Source: Osmia lignaria lignaria
Lineage: Eukaryota > Arthropoda > Insecta > Hymenoptera > Megachilidae
Assembly: GCF_051020975.1 (NCBI RefSeq)
Contig: NW_027478166.1
Span: forward strand, 13,641,501 to 13,705,500
Direction: 5' to 3'
DNA: 64,000 nt
The notes under the pieces are model-generated. The model made no database searches, was not told where the DNA came from, and worked only from the letters and a program-made list of their open reading frames with translations. The translations under genes and the position numbers were made by a program. Positions within the stretch are counted from its first letter, which is position 1. Each line of letters starts with the position of its first letter. This document shows positions 26,215-38,205 of the stretch, piece by piece.

Positions 26215-28468
26215 GCTGGAAATGCCACTTCCAGCTTAGCTGTGCTGAAGAGGAACAACAAGAAGAAGGAATATCTCGAAATATGTCCGTCAGGCCCCTT
26301 CCTTTGAGCTAAATCTGCAAATATCTCGGAAACGATGCGAGCTATGGCAAAATGTTGAGAGACATTTTTTGTAGGAAATTAAGTTTTCTACTATTTATAT
26401 TCTATGATATTTTTCGATCAGATGCGTAGTTTTCCAGATATATCATGATATTTAAAAGTTCCGAAGCCGCTCCAACATAATAGAGATACAGAAACACCGT
26501 GGCCCCTTTCTGTGAGATAACTCTGCACTATTGCGAGCTGCAAATGCCAGTTCCAGCTTAGCTGTGCAGAAGAAGCACAACAAAAACAAGAAATATCCCG
26601 GAATATGTCCGTCAGGCCCCTTCCCTTGAGCTAAATCTGCAAATATCTCGGATACGATGCCAGCTCTGGCAAAATGTTAAGAGACCTTTTTGGTAGAGAA
26701 TTAAGTCTCCTACTTTTTATGTTCTATGATATTTTTTGATCAGACGCGTAGTTTTCGAGATATATCAAGATATTTAAAAGTTCCGAAGCCGCACCAACAT
26801 AATAGAGATACAGAAACACCGTGGCCCCTTTCTTTGAGATAACTCTGCACTATTGCGAGCTGCAAATGCCACTTCCAGCTTAGCTGTGCAGAAGAAGCAC
26901 AACAAGAACAAGAAATATCTCGGAATATGTCCGTCAGGCCCCTTCCCTTGAGCTATATCTGCAAATATCTCGGAAACGATGCGAGCTATGGCAAAATGTT
27001 AGGAGACCTTTTTTGTAGAGAATTATGTTTCCTACAATTTATGTTCTATGATATTTTTTGATCAGATGCGTAGTTCTCGAGATATATCAAGATATTTAAA
27101 AATTCCGAAGCCGCACCAACATAATAGAGATACAGAAACACCGTGGCCCCTTTCTTTGAGATAACTCTGCACTATTGCGAGCTGCAAATCCCACTTCCAG
27201 CTTAGCTGTGCAGAAGAAGAACAACAAGAAGAAGAAATATCTCGGAATATGTCCGTCAGGCCCCTTCACTTGAGCTATATCTGCAAATATCTCGGAAACG
27301 ACGCGAGCTATGGCAAAATGTTAAGAGACCTTTTTTGTAGGAAATTAAGTTTCCTACTATTTATGTTCTATGATATTTTTTGGTCAGATGCGTAGTTTTC
27401 GAGAAATATCGAGATTTTTAAAAGTTCCGAAGCCGCACCAACATAATAAAGATACAGAAACACCGTGGATTCCTTCTTTGAGATAACTCTGCACTATTCT
27501 GGGCTGGAAATGCCACTTCCAGCTTAGTTGTGCTGAAGAAGAACAACAAGAAAAAGAAATATCTCGAAATATGTCCGTCAGGCCCCTTCCTTTGAGCTAA
27601 ATCTGCAAATATCTCGGAAACGATGTGAGCTGTGCCAAAATGTTGAGAGACCTTTTTTGTAGGAAATTAAGTTTCCTACTATTTATGTTCTATGATATTT
27701 TTTGATCAGACGCGTAGTTTTCGAGATATATCAAGATATTTAAAAGTTCCGAAGCCGCACCAACATAATAAAGATACAGAAACACCGTGGATCCTTTCTT
27801 TGAGATAACTCTGCACTATTGCGGGCTGGAAATGCCACTTCCAGCTTAGCTGTGCTCAAGAGGAACAACAAGAAGAAGGAATATCTCGAAATATGTCCGT
27901 CAGGCCCCTTCCTTTGAGCTAAATCTGCAAATATCTCGGAAACGATGCGAGCTATGGCAAAATGTTGAGAGACATTTTTTGTAGGTAATTAAGTATTCTA
28001 CTATTTATATTCTATGATATTTTTTGATCAGATGCGTAGTTTTCGAGATATAGCATGATATTTAAAAGTTCCGAAGCCGCAGCAACATAATAAAGATACA
28101 GAAACACCGTGGATCCTTTCTTTGAGATAACTCTGCACTATTGCGGGCTGGAAATGCCACTTCCAGCTTAGCTGTGCTGAAGAGGAACAACAAGAAGAAG
28201 GAATATCTCGAAATATGTCCGTCAGGCCCTTTCCCTTGAGCTAAATCTGCAAATATCTCGGAAACGATGCCAGCTCTGGCAAAATGTTAAGAGACCTTTT
28301 TTGTAGAGAATTAAGTTTCCTACTTTTTATGTTCTATGATATTTTTTGATCAGATGCGTAGTTCTCGAGATATATCAAGATATTTAAAAGTTCCGAAGGC
28401 GCACAAACATAATAGAGATACAGAAACACCGTGGCCCCTTTCTTTGAGATAACTCTGCACTATTGCGA
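26215..28468. repeat. 7-monomer HOR of the B block, copy 2 (2254 bp)
   Basis: This is the second tandem copy with the same monomer order. It opens inside the hybrid monomer anchored at about 26096, the junction of the duplication. It shares C26707 with copy 3 (C28961) against T in copy 1, so copies 2 and 3 are the closest pair. Confidence 0.92.
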
Positions 28469-30248
28469 GCTGGAAATGCCACTTCCAGCTTAGCTGTGCT
28501 GAAGAGGAACAACAAGAAGAAGGAATATCTCGAAATATGTCCGTCAGGCCCCTTCCTTTGAGCTAAATCTGCAAATATCTCGGAAACGATGCGAGCTATG
28601 GCAAAATGTTGAGAGACATTTTTTGTAGGAAATTAAGTTTTCTACTATTTATATTCTATGATATTTTTCGATCAGATGCGTAGTTTTCCAGATATATCAT
28701 GATATTTAAAAGTTCCGAAGCCGCTCCAACATAATAGAGATACAGAAACACCGTGGCCCCTTTCTGTGAGATAACTCTGCACTATTGCGAGCTGCAAATG
28801 CCAGTTCCAGCTTAGCTGTGCAGAAGAAGCACAACAAAAACAAGAAATATCCCGGAATATGTCCGTCAGGCCCCTTCCCTTGAGCTAAATCTGCAAATAT
28901 CTCGGATACGATGCCAGCTCTGGCAAAATGTTAAGAGACCTTTTTGGTAGAGAATTAAGTCTCCTACTTTTTATGTTCTATGATATTTTTTGATCAGACG
29001 CGTAGTTTTCGAGATATATCAAGATATTTAAAAGTTCCGAAGCCGCACCAACATAATAGAGATACAGAAACACCGTGGCCCCTTTCTTTGAGATAACTCT
29101 GCACTATTGCGAGCTGCAAATGCCACTTCCAGCTTAGCTGTGCAGAAGAAGCACAACAAGAACAAGAAATATCTCGGAATATGTCCGTCAGGCCCCTTCC
29201 CTTGAGCTATATCTGCAAATATCTCGGAAACGATGCGAGCTATGGCAAAATGTTAGGAGACCTTTTTTGTAGAGAATTATGGTTCCTACAATTTATGTTC
29301 TATGATATTTTTTGATCAGATGCGTAGTTCTCGAGATATATCAAGATATTTAAAAATTCCGAAGCCGCACCAACATAATAGAGATACAGAAACACCGTGG
29401 CCCCTTTCTTTGAGATAACTCTGCACTATTGCGAGCTGCAAATCCCACTTCCAGCTTAGCTGTGCAGAAGAAGAACAACAAGAAGAAGAAATATCTCGGA
29501 ATATGTCCGTCAGGCCCCTTCACTTGAGCTATATCTGCAAATATCTCGGAAACGACGCGAGCTATGGCAAAATGTTAAGAGACCTTTTTTGTAGGAAATT
29601 AAGTTTCCTACTATTTATGTTCTATGATATTTTTTGGTCAGATGCGTAGTTTTCGAGAAATATCGAGATTTTTAAAACTTCCGAAGCCGCACCAACATAA
29701 TAAAGATACAGAAACACCGTGGATTCCTTCTTTGAGATAACTCTGCACTATTCTGGGCTGGAAATGCCACTTCCAGCTTAGTTGTGCTGAAGAAGAACAA
29801 CAAGAAAAAGAAATATCTCGAAATATGTCCGTCAGGCCCCTTCCTTTGAGCTAAATCTGCAAATATCTCGGAAACGATGTGAGCTGTGCCAAAATGTTGA
29901 GAGACCTTTTTTGTAGGAAATTAAGTTTCCTACTATTTATGTTCTATGATATTTTTTGATCAGACGCGTAGTTTTCGAGATATATCAAGATATTTAAAAG
30001 TTCCGAAGCCGCACCAACATAATAAAGATACAGAAACACCGTGGATCCTTTCTTTGAGATAACTCTGCACTATTGCGGGCTGGAAATGCCACTTCCAGCT
30101 TAGCTGTGCTCAAGAGGAACAACAAGAAGAAGGAATATCTCGAAATATGTCCGTCAGGCCCCTTCCTTTGAGCTAAATCTGCAAATATCTCGGAAACGAT
30201 GCGAGCTATGGCAAAATGTTGAGAGACATTTTTTGTAGGTAATTAAGT
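28469..30248. repeat. 7-monomer HOR of the B block, copy 3 (partial, 1780 bp)
   Basis: About 5.5 monomers match copy 2 at the 2254-bp offset. Private differences are GGTTCC at about 29280 and AAAACTTCCG at about 29677. The match breaks at 30249, where copy 2 has AAGTATTCTAC and this sequence has AAGTTTTCTAC. Beyond it the array returns to sequence like that at about 23150-23230 and then 21950-22460. Confidence 0.9.
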
Positions 30249-30323
30249 TTTCTACTATTTATATTCTATGATATTTTTTGATCAGATGCGTAGTTTTCGA
30301 GATATATCATGATATTTAAAAGT

Positions 30324-31030
30324 TCCGAAGCCGCACCAACATAATAAAGATACAGAAACACCGTGGATCCTTTCTCTGAGATAACTCTGCACTATTATGG
30401 GCTGGAAATGCCACTTCCAGCTTAGCTGTGCTGAAGAGGAAGAACAAGAAGAAGAAGTATCTCGAAGTATGTCCGTCAGGCCCCTTCGTTTGAGCTAAAT
30501 CTGCAAATATCTCGGAAACGATGCGAGCTATGGCAAAATGTTGAGAGACCTTTTTTGTAGAGAATTAAGTTTCCTACTATTCATGTCCTATGATGTTCTT
30601 TGATCAGATGCTTGGTTTTCGAGATATATCACGATATTCAAAAGTTCCGAAGCCGCACCAACATAATAGGGGTACAGAAACACCGTGGCCCCTTTCTGTG
30701 AGATATCTCTGCACTATTGCGAGCTGCAAATGCCAGTTCCAGCTTAGCTGTGCAGAAGAAGTACAACAAGAACAAGAAATATCTCGGAATATGTCCGTCA
30801 GGCCCCTTCCCTTGAGCTAAATCTGCAAATATCTCGGAAACGATGCCAGCTATAGCAAAATGTTTAGAGACCTTTCTTGTAGAGAATTAAGTTTCCTACT
30901 TTTTATGTTCTATGATATTTTTTGGTCAGATGCGTAGTTTTCGAGATATATCGAGATATTTAAAAGTTCCGAAGCCGCACCAACATAATAAAGATACAGA
31001 AACACCGTGGATCCTTTCTTTGAGATAACT
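30324..31030. repeat. Right flank duplicate, one monomer shorter
   Basis: The first part (to about 30836) matches 21952-22464. The next part (GATGCCAGCTATAGC at 30842 onward) matches 22792 onward at an offset of 8050 bp, 25 monomers. The monomer anchored at 22554 is therefore absent here. Just after, three small losses (CACTATGGGCTGG near 31031, GAAGAAATATC near 31089, one T near 31190) shorten the next unit by 7 bp in total. Confidence 0.82.
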
Positions 31031-31299
31031 CTGCACTATGGGCTGGAAATGCCACTTCCAGCTCAGCTGTGCTGAAGAGGAACAACAAGAAGAAATATCT
31101 CGAAATATGTCCGTCAGGCCCCTTCCCTTGAGCTATATCTGCAAATATCTCGGAAACGATGCGAGCTATGGCAAAATGTTAAGAGACCTTTTTGTAGAGA
31201 ATACAGTTTCCTACTATTCATGTCCTATGATGTACTTTGATCAGATGCTTAGTTTTCGAGATATATCACGATATTCAAAAGTTCCGAAGCCGCACCAAC

Positions 31300-31948
31300 A
31301 TAATAGAGGTACAGAAACACCGTGGCCTCTTTCTTTGAGATAACTCTGCACTCTTGCGAGCTGCAAATGCCACTTCCAGCTTAGCTGTGCAGAAGAAGAA
31401 CAACAAGAAGAAGAAATATCTCGAAATATGTCCGTCAGGCACCTTCCCTTGAGGTAAATCTGCAAATATCTCGGAAACGAAGCGAGCTATGGCAAAATGT
31501 TAAGAGACCTTTTTGTAGAGAATTAAGTTTCCTACTTTTTATGTTGTATGATATTTTTTGATCAGATGCGTAGTTCTCGAGATATATCAAGATATTTAAA
31601 AGTTCCGAAGCCGCACCAACATAATAGAGATACAGAAACACCGTGACCCGTTTCTTTGAGATAACTCTACACTATTGCGAGCTGGAAATGCCACTTCCAG
31701 TTTAGCTGAGCAGAAGAAGAACAACAAGAAGAAGAAATATCTCGAAATATGTCCGTCAGGCCACTTCCCTTGAGATAAATCTGCAAATATCTCGGAAACG
31801 AAGCGAGCTATGGCAAAATGCTAAGAGACCTTTTTTGTAGAGAATTAAGTTTCCTACTTTTTATGTTGTATGATATTTTTTGATCAGATGCGCAGTTCTC
31901 GAGATATATCAAGATATTTAAAAGTTCCGAAGCCGCACCAACATAATA
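31300..31948. repeat. Short A-type stretch between the B block and the B island
   Basis: About two monomers of A type (GAAGCGAGC at 31478 and 31800, TTCTCGAGATATATCAAG at the anchors) separate the B block from a smaller B island. This stretch has a one-base loss in the T run (GACCTTTTTGTAG near 31509). Nothing other than satellite sequence is present. Confidence 0.75.
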
Positions 31949-32900
31949 AAGATACAGAAACACCGTGGATCCTTTCTTTGAGATAACTCTGCACTATTGC
32001 GGGCTGGAAATGCCACTTCCAGCTTAGCTGTGCTCAAGAGGAACAACAAGAAGAAGGAATATCTCGAAATATGTCCGTCAGGCCCCTTCCTTTGAGCTAA
32101 ATCTGCAAATATCTCGGAAACGATGCGAGCTATGGCAAAATGTTGAGAGACATTTTTTGTAGGAAATTAAGTTTTCTACTATTCATATGCTATGATATTT
32201 TTCGATCAGATGCGTAGTTTTCCAGATATATCATGATATTTAAAAGTTCCGAAGCCGCTCCAACATAATAGAGATACAGAAACACCGTGGCCCCTTTCTG
32301 TGAGATAACTCTGCACTATTGCGAGCTGCAAATGCCACTTCCAGCTTAGCTGTGCAGAAGAAGCACAACTAGAACAAGAAATATCTCGGAATATGTCCGT
32401 CAGGCCCCTTCACTTGAGTTACATCTGCAAATATCTCGGAAACGATGCGAGCTATGGCAAAATGTTGAGAAACCTTTTTTGTAGGAAATTAAGTTTCCTA
32501 CTATTTATGTTCTAGGATATTTTCTGGTCAGATGCGTAGCTTTCGAGAAATATCGAGATATTTAAAAGTTCCGAAGCCGCACCAACATAATAAAGATACA
32601 GAAACACCGTGGATCCTTTCTTTGAGATAACTCTGCACTATTGCGGGCTGGAAATGCCACTTCCAGCTTAGCTGTGCTGAAGAGGAACAACAAGAAGAAG
32701 GAATATCTCGAAATATGTCCGTCAGGCCCCTTCCTTTGAGCTAAATCTGCAAATATCTCGGAAACGATGCGAGCTATGGCAAAATGTTGAGAGACATTTT
32801 TTGTAGGTAATTAAGTTTTCTACTATTTATATTCTATGATATTTTTTGATCAGATGCGTAGTTTTCGAGATATATCATGATATTTAAAAGTTCCGAAGCC
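31948..32900. repeat. Island of B-type monomers inside A-type sequence
   Basis: About three monomers of B type (AATAAAGATAC, GTGGATCC, GCGGGCTGG, GATGCGAGC, GTAGGAAATT) are bounded on both sides by hybrid monomers. The unit anchored at 31884 starts A-like (TTCTCGAGATATATCAAG) and turns B-like by about 31948. The unit anchored at 32850 starts B-like (TTTTCGAGATATATCATG) and turns A-like (AATAGAGATAC, GTGGCCCC) by about 32915. Two in-phase switches with no length change fit a double exchange or gene conversion from the B block, or a deletion joining the blocks. The first reading is my preference, not a demonstration. Confidence 0.78.
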
Positions 32901-34449
32901 GCACCAACATAATAGAGATACAGAAACACCGTGGCCCCTTTCTTTGAGATAACTCTGCACTATTGCGAGCTGGAAACGCCACTTCCAGTTTAGCTGTGCA
33001 GAAGAAGAACAACAAGAAGAAGAAATATCTCGAAATATGTCCGTCAGGCCCCTTCCCTTGAGATAAATCTGCAAATATCTCGGAAACGAAGCGAGCTATG
33101 GCAAAATGTTAAGAGACCTTATTTGTAGAGAATTACGTTTCCTACTTTTTATGTTCTATGATATTTTTGGATCAGATGCGTAGTTCTCGAGATATATCAA
33201 GGTATTTTAAAGTTCCGAAGCCGCACCAACATAATAGAGATACAGAAACACAGGTGGCCCCTTTCTTTGAGATAACTCTGCACTATTGCGAGCTGTAAAT
33301 GCCACTTCCAGCTTAGCTGTGCAGAAGAAGAACAACAAGAAGAAGAAATATCTCGAAATATGTCCGTCAGGCCCCTTCCCTTGAGATAAATCTGCAAATA
33401 TCTCGGAAACCAGGCGAGCTATGGCAAAATGTTTGGTGACCTTTTTTGTAGAGAATTAAGTTTCCTACTTTTTATGTTCTGTGATATTTTTTGATCAGAT
33501 GCGTAGTTCTCGAGATATATCAAGATATTTAAAAGTTCCGAAGCCTCACCAACATAATAGAGATACAGAAACACCGTGGCCCCTTTCTTTGAGATAACTC
33601 TGCACTATTGCGAGCCGCATGTGCCACTTCCAGCTTAGCTGTACAGAAGAAGAACAACAAGAAGAAGAAATATCTCGAAATATGTCCGTCAGGCCCCTTC
33701 CCTTGAGATATATCTGCCAATATCTCGGAAACGAAGCGAGCTATGGCAAAATATTAAGAGACCTTATGTGTAGGGAATTAAGTTTCCTACTTTTTATGTT
33801 CTATGATATTTTTTGATCAGATGCGTTGTTCTCGAGATATATCAAGATATTTAAAAGTTCCGAAGCCGCACCAACATAATAGAGATACAAAAACACCGTG
33901 GCCCCTTTCTTTGAGATAACTCTGCACTATTGCGAGCTAGAAATGCCACTTCCAGTTTAGCTGTGCAGAAGAAGAACAACAAGAAGAAGAAATATCCCGA
34001 AATATGTCCGTCAGGCCCCTTCCCTTGAGATATATCTGCAAATATCTCGGAAACGAAGCGAGCTATGGCAAAATCTTAAGAGACCTTTTTTGTAGAGAAT
34101 TATGTTTCCTACAACATATGTTCTATGATATTTTTTGATCAGATGCGTAGTTCTCGAGATATATCAAGATATTTAAAAGTTCCGAAGCCGCACCAACATA
34201 ATAGAGATACAGAAACACCGTGGCCCCTTTCTTTGAGATAACTCTGCACTATTGCGAGCTGCAAATGCCACTTCCAGCTTAGCTGTGCAGAAGAAGAACA
34301 ACAAGAAGAAGAAATATCTCGAAATATGTCCGTCAGGCCCCTTCCCTTGAGATAAATCTGCAAATATCTCGGAAACGAAGCGAGCTATGGCAAAATGTTA
34401 AGAGACCTTTTTTCTAGAGAATTAAGTTTCCTACTTTTTATGTTCTATG

Positions 34450-36763
34450 ATATTTTTTGATCAGATGCGTAGTTCTCGAGATATATCAAGATATTTAAAA
34501 GTTCCGAAGCCGCACCAACATAATAGAGATACAGAAACACCGTGGCTCCTTTCTTTGAGATAACTCTGCACTATTGCGAGCTGCAAATGCCACTTCCAGC
34601 TTAGCTGTGCAGAAGAAGAACAACAAGAAGAAGAAATATCTCGAAATATGTCCGTCAGGCCCCTTCCCTTGAGATAAATCTGCAAATATCTCGGAAACGA
34701 AGCGAGCTATGGCAAAATGTTAAGAGACCTTTTTTGTAGAGAATTATGTTTCCTAGAACATATGTTCTATGATATTTTTTGATCAGATGCGTAGTTCTCG
34801 AGATATATCAAGATATTTTAAAGTTCCGAAGCCGCACGAACATAATAGAGATACAGAAACACCGTGGCCCCTTTCTTTGAGATAACTCTGCACTATTGCG
34901 AGCTGTAAATGCCACTTCCAGCATAGCTGTGCAGAAGAAGAACAACAAGAAGAAGAAATATCTCGAAATATGTCCGTCAGGCCCCTTCCCTTGAGATAGA
35001 TCTGCAAATATCTCGGAAACGAAGCGAGCTATGGCAAAATGTTAAGAGACCTTATTTGTAGAGAATTAAGTTTCCTACTTTTTATGTTCTATGATATTTT
35101 TTGATCAGATGCGTAGTTCTCGAGATATATCAAGATATTTAAAAGTTCCGATGCCGCACCAACATAATAGAGATACAGAAACACCGTGGCCCCTTTCTTT
35201 GAGATAACTCTGCACTATTGCGAGCTGGAAATGCCACTTCGAGTTTAGCTGTGCAGAAGAAGCACAACAAGAAGAAGAAATATCTCGAAATATGTCCGTC
35301 AGGCCCCTTCCCTTGAGATATATCTGCAAATATCTCGGAAACGAAGCGAGCTATGGCAAAATGTTAAGAGACCTTTTTTGTAGAGAATTATGTTTCCTAC
35401 AATTTATGTTCTATGATATTTTTTGATCAGAAGCGTAGTTTTCGAGATATATCGAGATATTTAAAAGTTCCGATGCCGCACCAACATAATAGAGATACAG
35501 AAACACCGTGGCTCCTTTCTTTGAGATAACTCTGCACTATTGCGAGCTGCAAATGCCACTTCCAGCTTAGCTGTGCAGAAGAAGAACAACAAGAAGAAGA
35601 AATATCTCGAAATATGTCCGTCAGGCCCCTTCCCTTGAGATAAATCTGCAAATATCTCGGAAACGAAGCGAGCTATGGCAAAATGTTAAGAGACCTTTTT
35701 TGTAGAGAATTATGTTTCCTACAATTTATGTTCTATGATATTTTTTGATCAGATGCGTAGTTCTCGAGATATATCAAGATATTTAAAAGTTCCGAAGCCG
35801 CACCAACATAATAGAGATACAGAAACACCGTGGCTCCTTTCTTTGAGATAACTCTGCACTATTGCGAGCTGCAAATGCCACTTCCAGCTTAGCTGTGCAG
35901 AAGAAGAACAACAAGAAGAAGAAATATCTCGAAATATGTCCGTCAGGCCCCTTCCCTTGAGATAAATCTGCAAATATCTCGGAAACGAAGCGAGCTATGG
36001 CAAAATGTTAAGAGACCTTTTTTGTAGAGAATTATGTTTCCTACAACATATGTTCTATGATATTTTTTGATCAGATGCGTAGTTCTCGAGATATATCAAG
36101 ATATTTTAAAGTTCCGAAGCCGCACGAACATAATAGAGATACAGAAACACCGTGGCCCCTTTCTTTGAGATAACTCTGCACTATTGCGAGCTGTAAATGC
36201 CACTTCCAGCTTAGCTGTGCAGAAGAAGAACAACAAGAAGAAGAAATATCTCGAAATATGTCCGTCAGGCCCCTTCCCTTGAGATAGATCTGCAAATATC
36301 TCGGAAACGAAGCGAGCTATGTTAAAATGTTAAGAGACCTTATTTGTAGAGAATTAAGTTTCCTACTTTTTATGTTCTATGATATTTTTTGATCAGATGC
36401 GTAGTTCTCGAGATATATCAAGATATTTAAAAGTTCCGATGCCGCACCAACATAATAGAGATACAGAAACACCGTGGCCCCTTTCTTTGAGATAACTCTG
36501 CACTATTGCGAGCTGGAAATGCCACTTCGAGTTTAGCTGTGCAGAAGAAGCACAACAAGAAGAAGAAATATCTCGAAATATGTCCGTCAGGCCCCTTCCC
36601 TTGAGATATATCTGCAAATATCTCGGAAACGAAGCGAGCTATGGCAAAATGTTAAGAGACCTTTTTTGTAGAGAATTATGTTTCCTACAATTTATGTTCT
36701 ATGATATTTTTTGATCAGAAGCGTAGTTTTCGAGATATATCGAGATATTTAAAAGTTCCGATG
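34450..36763. repeat. 4-monomer HOR, about 1288-bp period (two copies)
   Basis: About 1025 bp at 34450-35475 recur at 35738-36763. Markers are GTGGCTCC, TTTAAAGTTCCG with CGCACGAAC, GAGATAGATCTGC, TCCGATGCCGC, CACTTCGAG and GAAGAAGCACAAC. The fourth monomer (anchored 35427) is a mosaic: its left part matches the monomer at 36715 and its middle carries GTGGCTCC as at 34461 and 35749. I could not assign a single breakpoint there beyond the interval 35474-35513. Confidence 0.83.
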
Positions 36764-38205
36764 CCGCACCAACATAATAGAGATACAGAAACACCGTGGC
36801 CCCTTTCTTTGAGATAACTCTGCACTAGTGCGAGCCGCATATGCCACTTCCAGCTTAGCTGTACAGAAGCAGAACAACAAGAAGAAGAAATATCTCGAAA
36901 TATGTCCGTCAGGCCCTTTCCCTTGAGATAAATCTGCAAATATCTCGGAAACGAAGAGAGCTATGGCAAAATGTTAAGAGACCTTTTTTGTAGAGAATTA
37001 GGTATCCTACTTTTTATGTTCTATGATATTTTTTGATCAGATGCGTAGTTCTCGAGATATATCAAGATATTTAAAAGTTCCGAAGCCGCACCAACATAAT
37101 AGAGATACAGAAACACCCTGGCCCCTTTCTTTGAGATAACTCTGCACTATTGCGAGCTGGAAATGCCACTTCCAGTTTAGCTGTGCAGAAGAAGAACAAC
37201 AAGAAGAAGAAATATCTCGAAATATGTCCGTCAGGCCCCTTCCCTTGAGATATATCTGCAAATATCTCGGAAACGAAGCGAGCTATGGCAAAATGTTAAG
37301 AGACCTTTTTTGTAGAGAATTATGTTTCCTACAATTTATATTCTATGATATTTTTTGATCAGAAGCGTAGTTTTCGAGATATATCGAGATATTTAAAAGT
37401 TCCGAAGCCGCCCCAACATAATAGAGATACAGAAACACCGTGGCCCCTTTCTTTGAGGTAACTCCGCACTATTGCGAGCTGCTAATGCCACTTCCAGCTT
37501 AGCTGTACAGAAGAAGAACAACAAGAAGAAGAAATATCTCGAAATATGTCCGTCAGGCCCTTTCCCTTGAGATAAATCTGCAAATATCTCGGAAACGAAG
37601 AGAGCTATGGCAAAATGTTAAGAGACCTTTTTTGTAGAGAATTAGGTATCCTACTTTTTATGTTCTATGATATTTTTTGATCAGATGCGTAGTTCTCGAG
37701 ATATATCAAGATATTCAAAAGTTCCGAAGCCGCACCAACATAATAGAGATACAGAAACACCGTGGCCCCTTTCTTTGAGATAACTCTGCACTATTGCGAG
37801 CTGGAAATGCCACTTCCAGTTTAGCTGTGCAGGAGAAGAACAACAAGAAGAAGAAATATCTCGAAATATGTCCGTCAGGCCCCTTCCCTTGAGATATATC
37901 TGCAAATATCTCGGAAACGAAGCGAGCTATGGCAAAACGTTAAGAGACCTTTTTTGTAGACAATTATGTTTCCTACAATATATGTTCTATGATATTTTTT
38001 GATCAGAATCGTAGTTTTCGAGATATATCGAGATATTTAAAAGTTCCGAAGCCGCACCAACATAATAGAGATACAGAAACACCGTGGCCCCTTTCTTTGA
38101 GATAACTCTGCACTAGTGCGACCCGCAAATGCCACTTCCAGCTTAGCTGTGCAGAAGAAGAACAACAAGAAGAAGAAATATCTCGAAATAGGTCCGTCAG
38201 GCTCC

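Larger units (their letters stand above)
20850..31300. repeat. Block of diverged B-type monomers
   Basis: About 32 monomers share a different set of linked bases: GATGCGAGC, GTAGGAAATTAAG, CTATTTATGTT, AATAAAGATAC, TTGAGCTAAATC and often TTTGGTCAG at the anchor. Two sub-types are visible. B1 has GTGGATCC (a BamHI site), GCGGGCTGG, GTGCTGAAGAGG and GAAGGAATATC. B2 has CAGTTCCAGC, GAAGAAGCACAAC and AACAAGAAATATCTCGG. A few A-like monomers are mixed in, for example around 22554 and 23520. The right edge falls inside the monomer anchored at 31241. That monomer is B-like up to about 31285 (CACGATATTCAAAAG) and A-like after it (AATAGAGGTAC, later GAAGCGAGC). Confidence 0.85.
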
